Source of the DNA: Rhodobacteraceae bacterium HLUCCA09
Lineage (GTDB): Bacteria > Pseudomonadota > Alphaproteobacteria > Rhodobacterales > Rhodobacteraceae
Assembly: GCA_001314685.1 (NCBI GenBank)
Contig: LJNT01000083.1
Span: forward strand, 1 to 38,097
Direction of reading: 5' to 3'
Length of the DNA stretch: 38,097 bases
Shown here in pieces: positions 8,889 to 17,982 of this stretch. Each line of letters begins with the position of its first letter. The first letter of the stretch is position 1. The notes under the pieces are model-generated. The model worked only from the letters and a program-made list of their open reading frames with translations. It had not been told where the DNA came from and did no database searches. A program made the translations under genes and the position numbers.

Positions 8889-9853
8889 CGGATGCCGCAA
8901 TGGCCCGCGATCGCTTCCGCCGCATGGCCGCGATGCGCGCCTTCGACGAGGCGTGCCTCGACGCGCTGCGCCGAAAGGCGATCCACGGCGAGCTGCATGT
9001 CGGGCTGGGGCAGGAGGCAATCGGCGCCGGCATGGCCGAGGCGCTGCGCCCGGAGGACGCGGTCGTCTCGACGCACCGCAACCACTTCCACGCGCTGGCC
9101 AAGGGCGTCGACCGGCGCGCGCTGCTGGCCGAGATCTGCGAGCGCGAGGCCGGCCTGTGCCGCGGGCGGGGCGGCCACATGCACCCGTTCGACCCGGCGA
9201 CCAATTTCTCAGCCACCGGCATCGTCGGCGCCTCGATCCCCGTGGCGCTGGGCTATGCCCATGCCTTCCGCCTGCGCGGGGAGGCGGCCGTGGCGGTCGG
9301 CGTCACCGGCGACGGCGGCTCGCATACCGGCGGCTTCCACGAGGCGCTGGTGATGGCGGGCGCCGCGCGGCTGCCCCTTGTCGTGCTGGTGGAGAACAAC
9401 GCGCTGGCGATCTCGGTGCAGTTCGAGGATGTCTCGCCCACCGAGACGGTCGCGGAACGGGCCGCGGCCTATTCCGCCCTCGGCCTGCATGTGGACGGCA
9501 CGGATGTCGACGCCGTGGCCCACACCGTTGCCCAGGCGATGGATCATGCCCGCGGCGGGCGCGGCCCGGTCATCGTGGAAGCAATCTGCCACCGCTTCCG
9601 CGGCCATTTCGAGGGCGATCCCGAGGGCTATCGCAGCAAGGAGGAGCGGCAGCGCGTGCGCGACAATTTCGACCCCCTCAGGCTCTATCGGCACCGGCTC
9701 GCCGCGGCGGGCGTGAGCGACGACGAGGCCGACGCCATCCTTGTCGCGGAGAAGGCCGCCATGAAGGAGCTGCTCGCGGACGTTCTGGACATGCCGATGC
9801 CCGACCCCGCAGGCGCCATGCTCTATCGCTTCGTCGAGGAGGCGCGGGCATGA
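8885..9853 (+). CDS. 2-oxo acid/acetoin dehydrogenase E1 alpha-like subunit (TPP-dependent)
   Basis: CRGRGGHMHPFDPATNFSATGIVGASIPVALGYA, TPP motif GDGGSHTGGFHEAL...VLVENN, YRFRGHFEGDPEGYR-like C-terminus. ATGA overlap with the VOC gene. Confidence 0.88.
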   Translation: MTDAAMARDRFRRMAAMRAFDEACLDALRRKAIHGELHVGLGQEAIGAGMAEALRPEDAVVSTHRNHFHALAKGVDRRALLAEICEREAGLCRGRGGHMHPFDPATNFSATGIVGASIPVALGYAHAFRLRGEAAVAVGVTGDGGSHTGGFHEALVMAGAARLPLVVLVENNALAISVQFEDVSPTETVAERAAAYSALGLHVDGTDVDAVAHTVAQAMDHARGGRGPVIVEAICHRFRGHFEGDPEGYRSKEERQRVRDNFDPLRLYRHRLAAAGVSDDEADAILVAEKAAMKELLADVLDMPMPDPAGAMLYRFVEEARA

Positions 9854-10878
9854 GCGCGGTGGCGGAACGCGTGAACGACCGTCTGGCGATGCCGCTGCCC
9901 GCGACCATCGCCGAGGCCATCGCGCTGGAGATGGAGCGCGACGAGACGATCCTCTGCCTGGGCGAGGATATCGGCCGCGCCGGCGGTGTCTTCGGCGCGA
10001 CGAAGGGACTGCAGGAGCGCTTCGGCAAGGGCCGCGTGGTCGACACGCCGATCGCCGAGATGGGCTTCACCGGCATGGGCGTCGGCCTCGCCCAGGCAGG
10101 AATGCGCCCGCTCGTCGAAATCATGTTCGTCGATTTCATCGGCGTCTGCCTCGAGCAGGTCTACAACGCGGCGGCCAAGATTCCCTACATGTCGGGAGGC
10201 CGGCAGCGGATGCCGATGGTCATCAAGACGGCGGGCGGCTGCATCGGCTCGGCCGCGCAGCATTCGCAATGCCTCTGGGGCCTGTTCGCCCACCTGCCGG
10301 GGATGAAGGTCGTCGCCCCCTGCAACCCGCACGACCACAAGGGCCTCATGGCCGCCGCGCTGCGCAGCGACGATCCGGTGGTGTTCATCGAGCACAAGGC
10401 GCTGCTGCTGCGCAAGGGCCGCGACTTCCGCCACCACCCCGACGTGCCGGACGGCGCCTATACCGTGCCCATCGGCGAGGCGGCCGTGGTGCGGCGGGGC
10501 TCCGACGTGACGCTCGCCACGCTGTCGGCGACGGTCGAGCACGCGCTGGCCGCCGCGGAAGACCTGGCGGGAGAGGGCCTGTCGGTCGAGGTGATCGACC
10601 TGCGCTCGGTCGTGCCGCTCGACGCCGATACGGTGGCCGAGAGCGCAGGCCGCACCGGGCGCCTTCTGGTCGTCGACGAGGATTACCTGAGCTTCGGCCT
10701 CTCCGCCGAACTGTCGCTGCGCGTGATCGACCTGCTGGGCCTGTCGGGCCTGCGGCAGGTGGCGCGGCTCGCGGTTCCCGACGTGCCGATCCCGGCGGCG
10801 CTGTCGCTGGAGAAGGCCGTGGTGCCGGGGGCCGAGATGATCGCGGACAAGCTGCGGCAGATGACGAAGGGGGCGTGA
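9850..10878 (+). CDS. 2-oxo acid/acetoin dehydrogenase E1 beta-like subunit
   Basis: TIAEAIALEMERDETILCLGEDIGRAGGVFGATKGLQERFGKGRVVDTPIAEMGFTGMGVGLAQAGMRPLVEIMFVDFI...QHSQ...GMKVVAPCNPHDHKGLM. Start overlaps the previous stop. Confidence 0.9.
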   Translation: MSAVAERVNDRLAMPLPATIAEAIALEMERDETILCLGEDIGRAGGVFGATKGLQERFGKGRVVDTPIAEMGFTGMGVGLAQAGMRPLVEIMFVDFIGVCLEQVYNAAAKIPYMSGGRQRMPMVIKTAGGCIGSAAQHSQCLWGLFAHLPGMKVVAPCNPHDHKGLMAAALRSDDPVVFIEHKALLLRKGRDFRHHPDVPDGAYTVPIGEAAVVRRGSDVTLATLSATVEHALAAAEDLAGEGLSVEVIDLRSVVPLDADTVAESAGRTGRLLVVDEDYLSFGLSAELSLRVIDLLGLSGLRQVARLAVPDVPIPAALSLEKAVVPGAEMIADKLRQMTKGA

Positions 10879-11606
10879 GCGTGGCGGGCCGGGCAGTGGC
10901 GGGCCGGGCAGCGGTGATCGGTGCGGGGGGCGGCATCGGCCGCGCCTGCCTGTCCGCCTTCGCGGCGGCGGGGTGGGAGGTGACGGGCGCCGATCTGAAC
11001 GCGGGCGACGCGGTGCAGCCGCTCGACGTCACCGACACCGGTGCGGTCGACGCCTTCGCCCGGCAGGTCGACGCCGATGCGCTCGTCTACGCCGCCGGAA
11101 CGGTCGCGACCATGCCCATCGCCGAGACCGATTTCGCCGTGTGGCGCCGGGTGCTCGCGGTCAACCTCGACGGCGCCGCCCATGCCGCCGCCGCCTTTGC
11201 CGGAACGATGATCGCAGGGGGGCGCGGCGGCGCGATGGTGTTCCTGTCGTCAGCCGCGGGCGTACGGGGCGAGGCCAACGCCTCGGCCTACTGCGCCTCA
11301 AAGGCCGGCCTGATCGGGCTGGTGGAGAGCGTCGCGGCCGAACTCGTGCCCCACCGCATCCGCGTCAACGCCGTCGCGCCCGGCAACGTCGACACGCCGA
11401 TGCTGCGCGAGGTCGCCCGCGGCATCGCCCGGGCCGAGGGCCGCGCCGAGGCCGAGGTGTGGCAGGGGCTGGCCCGAACCGGCGCCGCCGACCGCATCCT
11501 CGCGCCCGAAGAGGTCGCCCGGGTGTGCGTCGCGCTCTGCGGCGATGCCTTCTCGGGTGTCACCGGAGCCACATTGCCCGTGGATGCAGGGTATCTGCTG
11601 TCATGA
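10875..11606 (+). CDS. Short-chain dehydrogenase/reductase (SDR)
   Basis: AAVIGAGGGIGRACLSAFAAAGW (Rossmann), SSAAGVRGEANASAYCASKAGLIGLVESVAAEL (S-YxxxK), PGNVDTPM. GTG start overlapping the previous TGA. Confidence 0.88.
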   Translation: MSVAGRAVAGRAAVIGAGGGIGRACLSAFAAAGWEVTGADLNAGDAVQPLDVTDTGAVDAFARQVDADALVYAAGTVATMPIAETDFAVWRRVLAVNLDGAAHAAAAFAGTMIAGGRGGAMVFLSSAAGVRGEANASAYCASKAGLIGLVESVAAELVPHRIRVNAVAPGNVDTPMLREVARGIARAEGRAEAEVWQGLARTGAADRILAPEEVARVCVALCGDAFSGVTGATLPVDAGYLLS

Positions 11607-13381
11607 ACCGGGAGCCCACACGCATGGATGCCGAGACCGCGCTCCGCCCCGGCGCCGACCGCACCGGGGGCATGCGCAACGCGGGCTCGCCGACCCCGGC
11701 GATGTTCCCGCCGCCCGAGTCCCTCCGTCCCACGCTGGTAGGGCGCGACTTCGTCGTGTCGGCCGGCCACCCGATCGTGGCGCAGGTCATGGCCGAGGTG
11801 TTGGCGCAGGGCGGCACGGCGGTCGATGCGGGCGTGGCGGGCGGCCTTCTGTCGAACGTCGTGCAGGTCGACATGTGCAATCTCGGCGGCGTCGCGCCCA
11901 CGCTGATCCGCCCGGCCGGCACGGCCGAGACCTGGGTGATCGACGGCGTCGGGCCGTGGGGGCGCGAGGTGACGCTCGACGCCTTCCTTGCCCGGCACGA
12001 GGGCACGATGCCGCTCGGCTCGCCCGCGGGCGTGGTGCCGGCGGCCTTCGACGCCTGGTGTGCCGCGCTCGCCCGCTTCGGCACCTGGCGGCTGGCCGAC
12101 GTGATCGCACCGGCCATCGACTACGCCGAGAACGGCTTCCCGCTCGACCGGGGCACGGCGACGGCGCTGGAACTGCTCGGCAACGGCTTTTCCGCCTACG
12201 AGACCTCGCGCGCCGTCTACTGGCCGGCGGGCCGACCGCCGCGCCCCGGCGAAGTGCTGCGCCAGCCCGATCTGGCCCGCACCCTCGCGCGCCTCGCCGC
12301 CTGCGACGTGGGCGCCCGCGAGGCAGGCATCGCCCGCGCCCGCGCCCTGTTCTACGAGGGCGAGATCGCGGAAGAACTGATCGCCTTCCACCGCGCCACG
12401 GGCGGCTGGCTGACGCGCGACGACCTTGCCGCCTACGAAAGCCCGGTGGAGCGGGCGCCCCGCGTCTGCTTCCGCGGGTGGCAGGTGGCCACGCCCGGCA
12501 TCGTGGGGCAGGGGCCGGTGCTGCTGCAGGCGCTGGGCATTCTCGAGGGGCTACCGCTGGAGCGCCACGCCCGCGGCTCGGCCGAGCACCTGCATCTGGT
12601 CGCAGAGGCGCTCAAGCAGGGCTTCGCCGAGCGCGAGCGCGCCTATGTCGATCCCGCCTTCGCGGGCACGACCGTCGAGGAGCTGCTCGCGCCCGGCCAC
12701 CTCGCGGCGCTGCGCGACGCGATCCGGCCCGACACCGCGCTGCCGGGCGCGGCCGATCAGCCGGCCACCGGCGCGGGCCGGTTCGATACCACCTATGTCG
12801 CGGCGGCCGACGCGGCGGGCAACGTCTTTTCCTCCATGCCGTCGGACACGATCGACGGGGCGCCCATCGCGCCCGGCCTCGGCTTCTTCGTCAGCCCGCG
12901 CGGGGTGCAGAGCCGGCTCGACCCCGATCACCCGGCCTGCCTCGGCCCCGGCAAGCGGCCACGCCTGACGCCCGCGCCGGCCATCGCCACCAATGCCGCA
13001 ACGGGCGAGGCGCTGGCGCTGGGCTGCCCCGGCGGCGACGTGATCGTGCAGTCGATGCTGCAGAGCTTCGTCGACATGGTCTGCCACGGCATGACGCCCC
13101 AGAAGGCGGTCGAGGCGCCGCGCGTGGCGACCTTTTCGCATCCGGGCTCGTTCCATCCGCACCCCGCCTTCCCGAAACGTCTTGCCGTCGAGGGCCGGAT
13201 CGCGCCCGAGGTGCGGGACGCGCTCGCCGCACGCGGTCACGTCATCCACGACTGGCCGGACTGGGAGTTCGACGCCGGCGCCGTCTCGATCGCCGGCACG
13301 CGGGTGATGCACGAGGGCGGCGCGCCGGTGCTCGTCGCCGCGGCCGACCCGCGCCGGATCGCCTACGCGGCGGGGAGGTGA
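11603..13381 (+). CDS. Gamma-glutamyltransferase-family Ntn hydrolase (possible HpxW-like oxamate amidohydrolase)
   Basis: AGHPIVAQVMAEVLAQGGTAVDAGVAGGLLSNVVQVDMCNLGG; candidate autoprocessing site FDTTYVAAADAAGN, with the nucleophile Thr codon near 12788; PRLTPAPAIATNAATGEALALGCPGGDVIVQSMLQ. Followed by AtzG/AtzE/HpxZ-like genes. Confidence 0.85.
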   Translation: MNREPTRMDAETALRPGADRTGGMRNAGSPTPAMFPPPESLRPTLVGRDFVVSAGHPIVAQVMAEVLAQGGTAVDAGVAGGLLSNVVQVDMCNLGGVAPTLIRPAGTAETWVIDGVGPWGREVTLDAFLARHEGTMPLGSPAGVVPAAFDAWCAALARFGTWRLADVIAPAIDYAENGFPLDRGTATALELLGNGFSAYETSRAVYWPAGRPPRPGEVLRQPDLARTLARLAACDVGAREAGIARARALFYEGEIAEELIAFHRATGGWLTRDDLAAYESPVERAPRVCFRGWQVATPGIVGQGPVLLQALGILEGLPLERHARGSAEHLHLVAEALKQGFAERERAYVDPAFAGTTVEELLAPGHLAALRDAIRPDTALPGAADQPATGAGRFDTTYVAAADAAGNVFSSMPSDTIDGAPIAPGLGFFVSPRGVQSRLDPDHPACLGPGKRPRLTPAPAIATNAATGEALALGCPGGDVIVQSMLQSFVDMVCHGMTPQKAVEAPRVATFSHPGSFHPHPAFPKRLAVEGRIAPEVRDALAARGHVIHDWPDWEFDAGAVSIAGTRVMHEGGAPVLVAAADPRRIAYAAGR

Positions 13382-13383
13382 GC

Positions 13384-13602
13384 ATGCCCACGTTCCTGCC
13401 CCCGCCACCCGGTTTCGATGCCGAAGGCTATGCCCGCGCCGCCGCGTCCGCCATCGGCCTGCCCCTGCCGGACGAGGCCGTGGCCGAGGTCGCCGCCAAT
13501 CTCGCGCGCACCGCCGGATTCGCGGCCCTCATGGCGGAGGCGCCGGAGATCGACGCGACCGAGCCCGCCCCCGTCTTTCGCGCCGGGGAGAGAGAGCGAT
13601 GA
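13384..13602 (+). CDS. DUF4089 / AtzG-like small amidase partner subunit
   Basis: 72 aa: FDAEGYARAAASAIGLPLPDEAVAEVAANLARTAGFAALMAEAPEIDATEPAPVFRAGE. Directly upstream of and overlapping an AtzE-like amidase. Confidence 0.8.
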   Translation: MPTFLPPPPGFDAEGYARAAASAIGLPLPDEAVAEVAANLARTAGFAALMAEAPEIDATEPAPVFRAGERER

Positions 13603-14969
13603 GCCTCGCAGCCACCGCTGAGGCCGTCTGCAGCGGCCGCACAAGCGCCTCGGAGACGGTCGCGCAGGCGCTCGCGGCCATCGAGGCGGCGGCCGGGCTG
13701 AACGCGGCGACACATGTCCATGCCGAGCGCGCCCGCGCCCGCGCCGCGGCGCTCGATGCGCGCATCTCCGAGGGGGGTGATCCGGGGCCGCTCGCCGGGG
13801 TGCCCTTCGCCGTGAAGAACCTGTTCGACGTCGAGGGCCAGATCACCCGCGCCGGCAGCCGTGCGACCGGTGCCGATCCGCCGGCCGCGCGCGACGCCTA
13901 CGCCATCCGCGCGCTGGAAGAGGCAGGCGCCGTGCTCGTGGCCAGCACGAACATGGACGAGCTGGCCTACGGCTTCTCGGGCGAAAACGCCCATGACGGT
14001 GACACGCGGAACCCGCGCGACCCGCGTCTGTCGGCTGGCGGCTCGTCCTCCGGCTCGGCGGCACTGGTGGCGGCGGGAGCGGTGCCGCTGGCGCTGGGCA
14101 CCGACACCAACGGCTCGGTTCGCGTGCCCGCGGCCCTTTCGGGCATCGCGGGGCTGAAGCCGACCTACGGGCGGCTGTCGCGTTCGGGCGTCTTTTCCTT
14201 CGTGCACAGCCTCGACCATGTCGGGGTGTTCGCGGCCACGGCGGACGACCTCGCCGCGGCGCTTGCCGCGCTCGACGGGCCAGACCCGGACGATCCGGCG
14301 CAGGCGTCCGGCGTTTCGCCGCGCCCGGTGCCGCAGGAGCTGCGCGCCGCGCGTCTCGGCGGCTGGTTCGCCGCGCCCCTCCACCCCGACGTGGCCGAGG
14401 CGGTCGACGCGGCTGCCGGCGCGCTGGGCGCCCCGACGACGGTCGAGTTGACCCTTGCAGAAGCGGCGCGCGCCGCCGCCTTCGTCCTCACCACGGCTGA
14501 GGGCGGGCAGCGGCACCTCGCGGGGCTCGCACGGCACGCCGAGAGGTTCGGCCCGCTCGTGCGCGACCGGCTGCGCGCGGGCGCGCTCGTTCCCGCCGCG
14601 TGGACGGGACGGGCGCAGAAGCTGCGCCGCCGGGTGACGGACGAACTGTCGGACCTGCACCGCGAGGCCGACGTTCTGTTCGCCCCGGCCACGCCGTGCC
14701 CTGCCTTCCCGCTCGGGACGGCCGAGCACGGGGTCGCGGGCGAGGTGCTGCCCATCCGCCTCGGCATCGGCATGTTCACCCAGCCGCTCACACTGACGGG
14801 CGTGCCGATCGGCGTCGCCGTCAGACGGGGCGCGCGTTCGGGCCTGCCCGTGGGCGTCCAGGTGATCGGGCGGCCCTTCGAGGAGGCCACGGTGCTCGCC
14901 GCAATGGCCCGGCTGGAGAAAGCGGGCTTCGTCATGCACCCCGCGCAGACGGAGGCCGCCCATGCCTGA
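13599..14969 (+). CDS. atzE: AtzE-family amidase (amidase signature family)
   Basis: GVPFAVKNLFDVEG...GSRATGADPPAARDAYAIRALEEAGAVLVASTNMDELAYGFSGENAHDGDTRNPRDPRLSAGGSSSGSAALVAAGAVPLALGTDTNGSVRVPAALSGIAGLKPTYGRLSRSG. Confidence 0.88.
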   Translation: MSLAATAEAVCSGRTSASETVAQALAAIEAAAGLNAATHVHAERARARAAALDARISEGGDPGPLAGVPFAVKNLFDVEGQITRAGSRATGADPPAARDAYAIRALEEAGAVLVASTNMDELAYGFSGENAHDGDTRNPRDPRLSAGGSSSGSAALVAAGAVPLALGTDTNGSVRVPAALSGIAGLKPTYGRLSRSGVFSFVHSLDHVGVFAATADDLAAALAALDGPDPDDPAQASGVSPRPVPQELRAARLGGWFAAPLHPDVAEAVDAAAGALGAPTTVELTLAEAARAAAFVLTTAEGGQRHLAGLARHAERFGPLVRDRLRAGALVPAAWTGRAQKLRRRVTDELSDLHREADVLFAPATPCPAFPLGTAEHGVAGEVLPIRLGIGMFTQPLTLTGVPIGVAVRRGARSGLPVGVQVIGRPFEEATVLAAMARLEKAGFVMHPAQTEAAHA

Positions 14970-15357
14970 GCGCCACGAGATCAACCTGCCCGACGTCGTG
15001 GCCGAGGTGCGCGCCGTGTTCGACCGCTATGAAAAGGCCCTGACGGATAACGACGTGCCGGTGCTGGAGGAGCTCTTCTGGAACAGCCCGCACACCACCC
15101 GCTACGGCGTGGGCGAGAATCTCTACGGCTGGGAGGCGATCTCGGCCTTCCGCCGCGCCCGCGCGACGGGCCCGTTCCGGCGGGCGCTGTCGAACACCAC
15201 GATCACCACCTACGGCCGCGACTACGCGACCGCCAACACCGAGTACCGGCGCGAGGGGCACGACCGCCCCGGCCGCGAGACCAAGACGCTCCTGCGCACG
15301 CCGCAGGGCTGGCGCATCGTCTCGGCGCACGTCAGCCTGCTGGGAGAGACGGTGTGA
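14962..15357 (+). CDS. hpxZ: HpxZ/AtzH-like protein (DUF3225, NTF2-like fold)
   Basis: INLPDVVAEVRAVFDRYEKALTDNDVPVLEELFWNSPHTTRYGVGENLYGWEAISAFRRAR...TTYGRDYATANTEYRREG...WRIVSAHVSLLG. Confidence 0.82.
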   Translation: MPERHEINLPDVVAEVRAVFDRYEKALTDNDVPVLEELFWNSPHTTRYGVGENLYGWEAISAFRRARATGPFRRALSNTTITTYGRDYATANTEYRREGHDRPGRETKTLLRTPQGWRIVSAHVSLLGETV

Positions 15358-15419
15358 GCGGCACGGACAGGGGCCTGGAAAGGCCCGCAACGAGAACGGC
15401 CCGGCAAAGGGCCGCGGAG

Positions 15420-17063
15420 ATGCAGAACGCCACCGCAGCAACAGGGATGACGACCATGACCACGCGAGACTTCAATCCCCCCACCGCGATCACCCGCCGC
15501 CGCTTCGGCCAGCTACTGGGGCTGTCCGGCGCCGCCCTCGCCCTGCCGTGGCGCGTCGAGGCGCAGGACGGCGTCGAGACCCTCGTCTTCGCGCTGCCGG
15601 GCCTCGTCGGCAATTTCGAGCCGCATACCTGGGTCGGTTTCGGCGACACGGTGCACGTGATGGATACCGCCGCCCGCGGCCTGACCCACATGAACTTCAC
15701 CGATCCCCTGCCGCAGCCCGCCATCGCCGAGAGCTGGACGATCTCGGACGACGGGCGCACCTACGATTTCCGCATCCGTGAGGGCCTGACCTTCCACGAC
15801 GGCACGGCGCTCGACGCGGCGGCGGTGCTGCGCACCTTCCGGCGCATGATCGACGAGGACGACCCCACGCGCCCCGAGCTTTCCTTCGCGCTCGACAACC
15901 TCGGCGGCGACAACGTGACGGGCTTCGAGGCGCCCGACGCGATGACCTTCCGCATCAACCTCGCCAAGCCCGACGCGGCGATCCTCGGCCGCCTATCGCG
16001 GCCCGACATGGTGATCGTCTCGCCCGCCGCGCTGGAGGAATACGGCCAGGAGATCGGGCTCAACTTCGTCTCCTGCGGGCCCTACCGCATCGTCGACGTC
16101 ACGCCCAACGAGCGCGTCGTGCTCGAGGCGTTCGACAACTTCTACAAGGGCCGGCCCGAGGTCGGGCGGATCGTGATGCAGGTCATCCCCGAGGCGGTGG
16201 CGCAGATGACCTCGCTCGCCTCGGGCGACCTGACCGTCACCAACCTCATCCCGCATTCCAACATCGACCGGCTGGAGGGGATGGACCAGATCCGCATCGA
16301 GCAGTCGGCCGCCTTCATCTCGGCCATGCTGGCGATGAATTGCGAGGCGGGCGTGCTGTCGGACATCCGCGTGCGTCAGGCGATCAACAAGGCGATCGAC
16401 CGAGAGGCTGTGGTGGCCGAGGCGTTCTTCGGCAAGGCGGAACTTCCGGGCTACATCACGCCCGCCGCCGAGCAGGGCTACGCGCCCGAGCACCGGCGCC
16501 TTTCCGAATACGACCCCGAGGGCGCCCGCGCCCTGCTGGAAGAGGCGGGCGCGACGGGAGCCGAGCTGTCGCTCATCTCCGAGAACAGCGGATTCTGGCC
16601 GCGCCTCGGTCAGGTCGTCGAGCGCAGCCTCAACGATGTGGGGCTGAACGTGACGACCGAGTATCTTGACGGCGGCACCTTCAACGGCCGGCTCTTCGAC
16701 AAGGAGGCGCACGAACTCGCCTTCCTGCAGCGGTCGGCCTTCTTCCCCGATCCCGACGGGCGGTTCTCGCCGCTCTTCGCCTCCGGTACGGCCGGGGCCG
16801 ACGAGATCACCGCACAGAGCGGCCTGCCCGCGCAGGCCCGCCTCGACGAGATGATCGCGGCTGCCAACGCCGAGAGCGACCCGGAGGCGCGCGGCCAGCT
16901 TTACGTGGAGATCAACACCTACATGGCCGAAGAGATCATGCCGGTCGCGGCTGTGGTGAACACCTTCCTCCCCGTGGCGGTGAGCGAGACGCTGGCGGGC
17001 GTCAACGCCAACGCGCTCGGCACATACCGGACCTTCCTCGAAGACACCACTTTCACCAGCTGA
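15420..17063 (+). CDS. ABC transporter substrate-binding protein, peptide/nickel (SBP_bac_5) type, Tat-like signal
   Basis: AITRRRFGQLLGLSGAALALPWRVEAQ twin-arginine signal; GLTFHDGTALDAAAVLRTFRRM, CGPYRIVDVTPNERVVLEAFDNFYKGRP, DIRVRQAINKAIDREAVV. Start uncertain (15354, 15420, 15447 or 15456). Confidence 0.88.
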   Translation: MQNATAATGMTTMTTRDFNPPTAITRRRFGQLLGLSGAALALPWRVEAQDGVETLVFALPGLVGNFEPHTWVGFGDTVHVMDTAARGLTHMNFTDPLPQPAIAESWTISDDGRTYDFRIREGLTFHDGTALDAAAVLRTFRRMIDEDDPTRPELSFALDNLGGDNVTGFEAPDAMTFRINLAKPDAAILGRLSRPDMVIVSPAALEEYGQEIGLNFVSCGPYRIVDVTPNERVVLEAFDNFYKGRPEVGRIVMQVIPEAVAQMTSLASGDLTVTNLIPHSNIDRLEGMDQIRIEQSAAFISAMLAMNCEAGVLSDIRVRQAINKAIDREAVVAEAFFGKAELPGYITPAAEQGYAPEHRRLSEYDPEGARALLEEAGATGAELSLISENSGFWPRLGQVVERSLNDVGLNVTTEYLDGGTFNGRLFDKEAHELAFLQRSAFFPDPDGRFSPLFASGTAGADEITAQSGLPAQARLDEMIAAANAESDPEARGQLYVEINTYMAEEIMPVAAVVNTFLPVAVSETLAGVNANALGTYRTFLEDTTFTS

Positions 17064-17071
17064 CCCAGCTT

Positions 17072-17098
17072 CCGGCCGGGCGCCGCGCGCCCGGCCGG
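17072..17098. repeat. Strong 12-bp intercistronic hairpin between SBP and permease
   Basis: CCGGCCGGGCGC-CGC-GCGCCCGGCCGG, perfect stem right after the SBP stop codon. Confidence 0.7.
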
Positions 17099-17115
17099 GC
17101 TTCGCCGGAGGCGCA

Positions 17116-17982
17116 ATGGCCGACAGCGCAGGACAGAAGATCGCGGCCGGCGGGGTGGCAAGTCTCCGCCTGTCGGCGGGCGTGGCCCTGGCGGCGCTGC
17201 CCTGGCTCGTGGCAGCGATCTTCGTGCTCGCCGCGCTTCTCGCGCCGTGGCTGGCCCCCCACGACCCCGTCGCCGGCCGCGCGGCGCCGATGCAGCAGAT
17301 GTTCTCCGACGGTCACCTGCTGGGCACGGACGCGCTGGGCCGCGACACGCTCTCGCGGCTGCTGTTCGGGCTGCGGCCGATGCTGGTGGTCTCGCTCGGT
17401 GCGGTGGCGCTCGCGCTCGCGGCGGGCGGCGCCTACGGCCTCGTCTCGGGAACTGCCGGCGGGCGGACGGACTGGGCGATGATGCGCGCCGTCGACATCC
17501 TGATGTCGTTTCCGCTGATCCTCGCGGCGATCCTCGTGCTCGCCGCGCTGGGGCCGTCGCTCTTCAACGTGACGCTCGCGGTGGCCGTCTCGCAGCTTCC
17601 CATCTTCGCCCGCCTCGCCCGGGCGCTCGCCGCCGGCGAGGCCGCGCGCGACTACGTGCTCGCCGCCCGCGCCGCGGGCTTCTCCGAGCTGCATGTGATG
17701 CTGCGCGAGGTGGCGCCCAACATCGCCCGGCCGCTTCTGGTGCAGGCGACCTCGGTGGTCGCGCTCGCCGCGCTGACCGCCGCCGCGCTCTCCTATCTCG
17801 GCCTCGGCGTGCGCCCGCCCGCGCCCGATCTCGGCTACATGGTGAAGGAGGGGCAGGAGCTGCTGTTCATCGCCCCCGAGCAGGCGCTGCTGCCGGGCCT
17901 GCTGATCGCCGTCTTCGCGCTGGCGGTCTCGTTCTGCGGCGACCAGCTGGCCGATGTCGAGCGGCGGGGAGGCGGCGCATGA
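17116..17982 (+). CDS. Peptide-type ABC transporter permease (DppC-like)
   Basis: APWLAPHDPVAG...HLLGTDALGRDTLSRLLFGLRPMLVV...DYVLAARAAGFSELHVMLREVAPNIARPLLV...LSYLGLGVRPPAPDLGYMVKEGQ. Confidence 0.9.
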   Translation: MADSAGQKIAAGGVASLRLSAGVALAALPWLVAAIFVLAALLAPWLAPHDPVAGRAAPMQQMFSDGHLLGTDALGRDTLSRLLFGLRPMLVVSLGAVALALAAGGAYGLVSGTAGGRTDWAMMRAVDILMSFPLILAAILVLAALGPSLFNVTLAVAVSQLPIFARLARALAAGEAARDYVLAARAAGFSELHVMLREVAPNIARPLLVQATSVVALAALTAAALSYLGLGVRPPAPDLGYMVKEGQELLFIAPEQALLPGLLIAVFALAVSFCGDQLADVERRGGGA

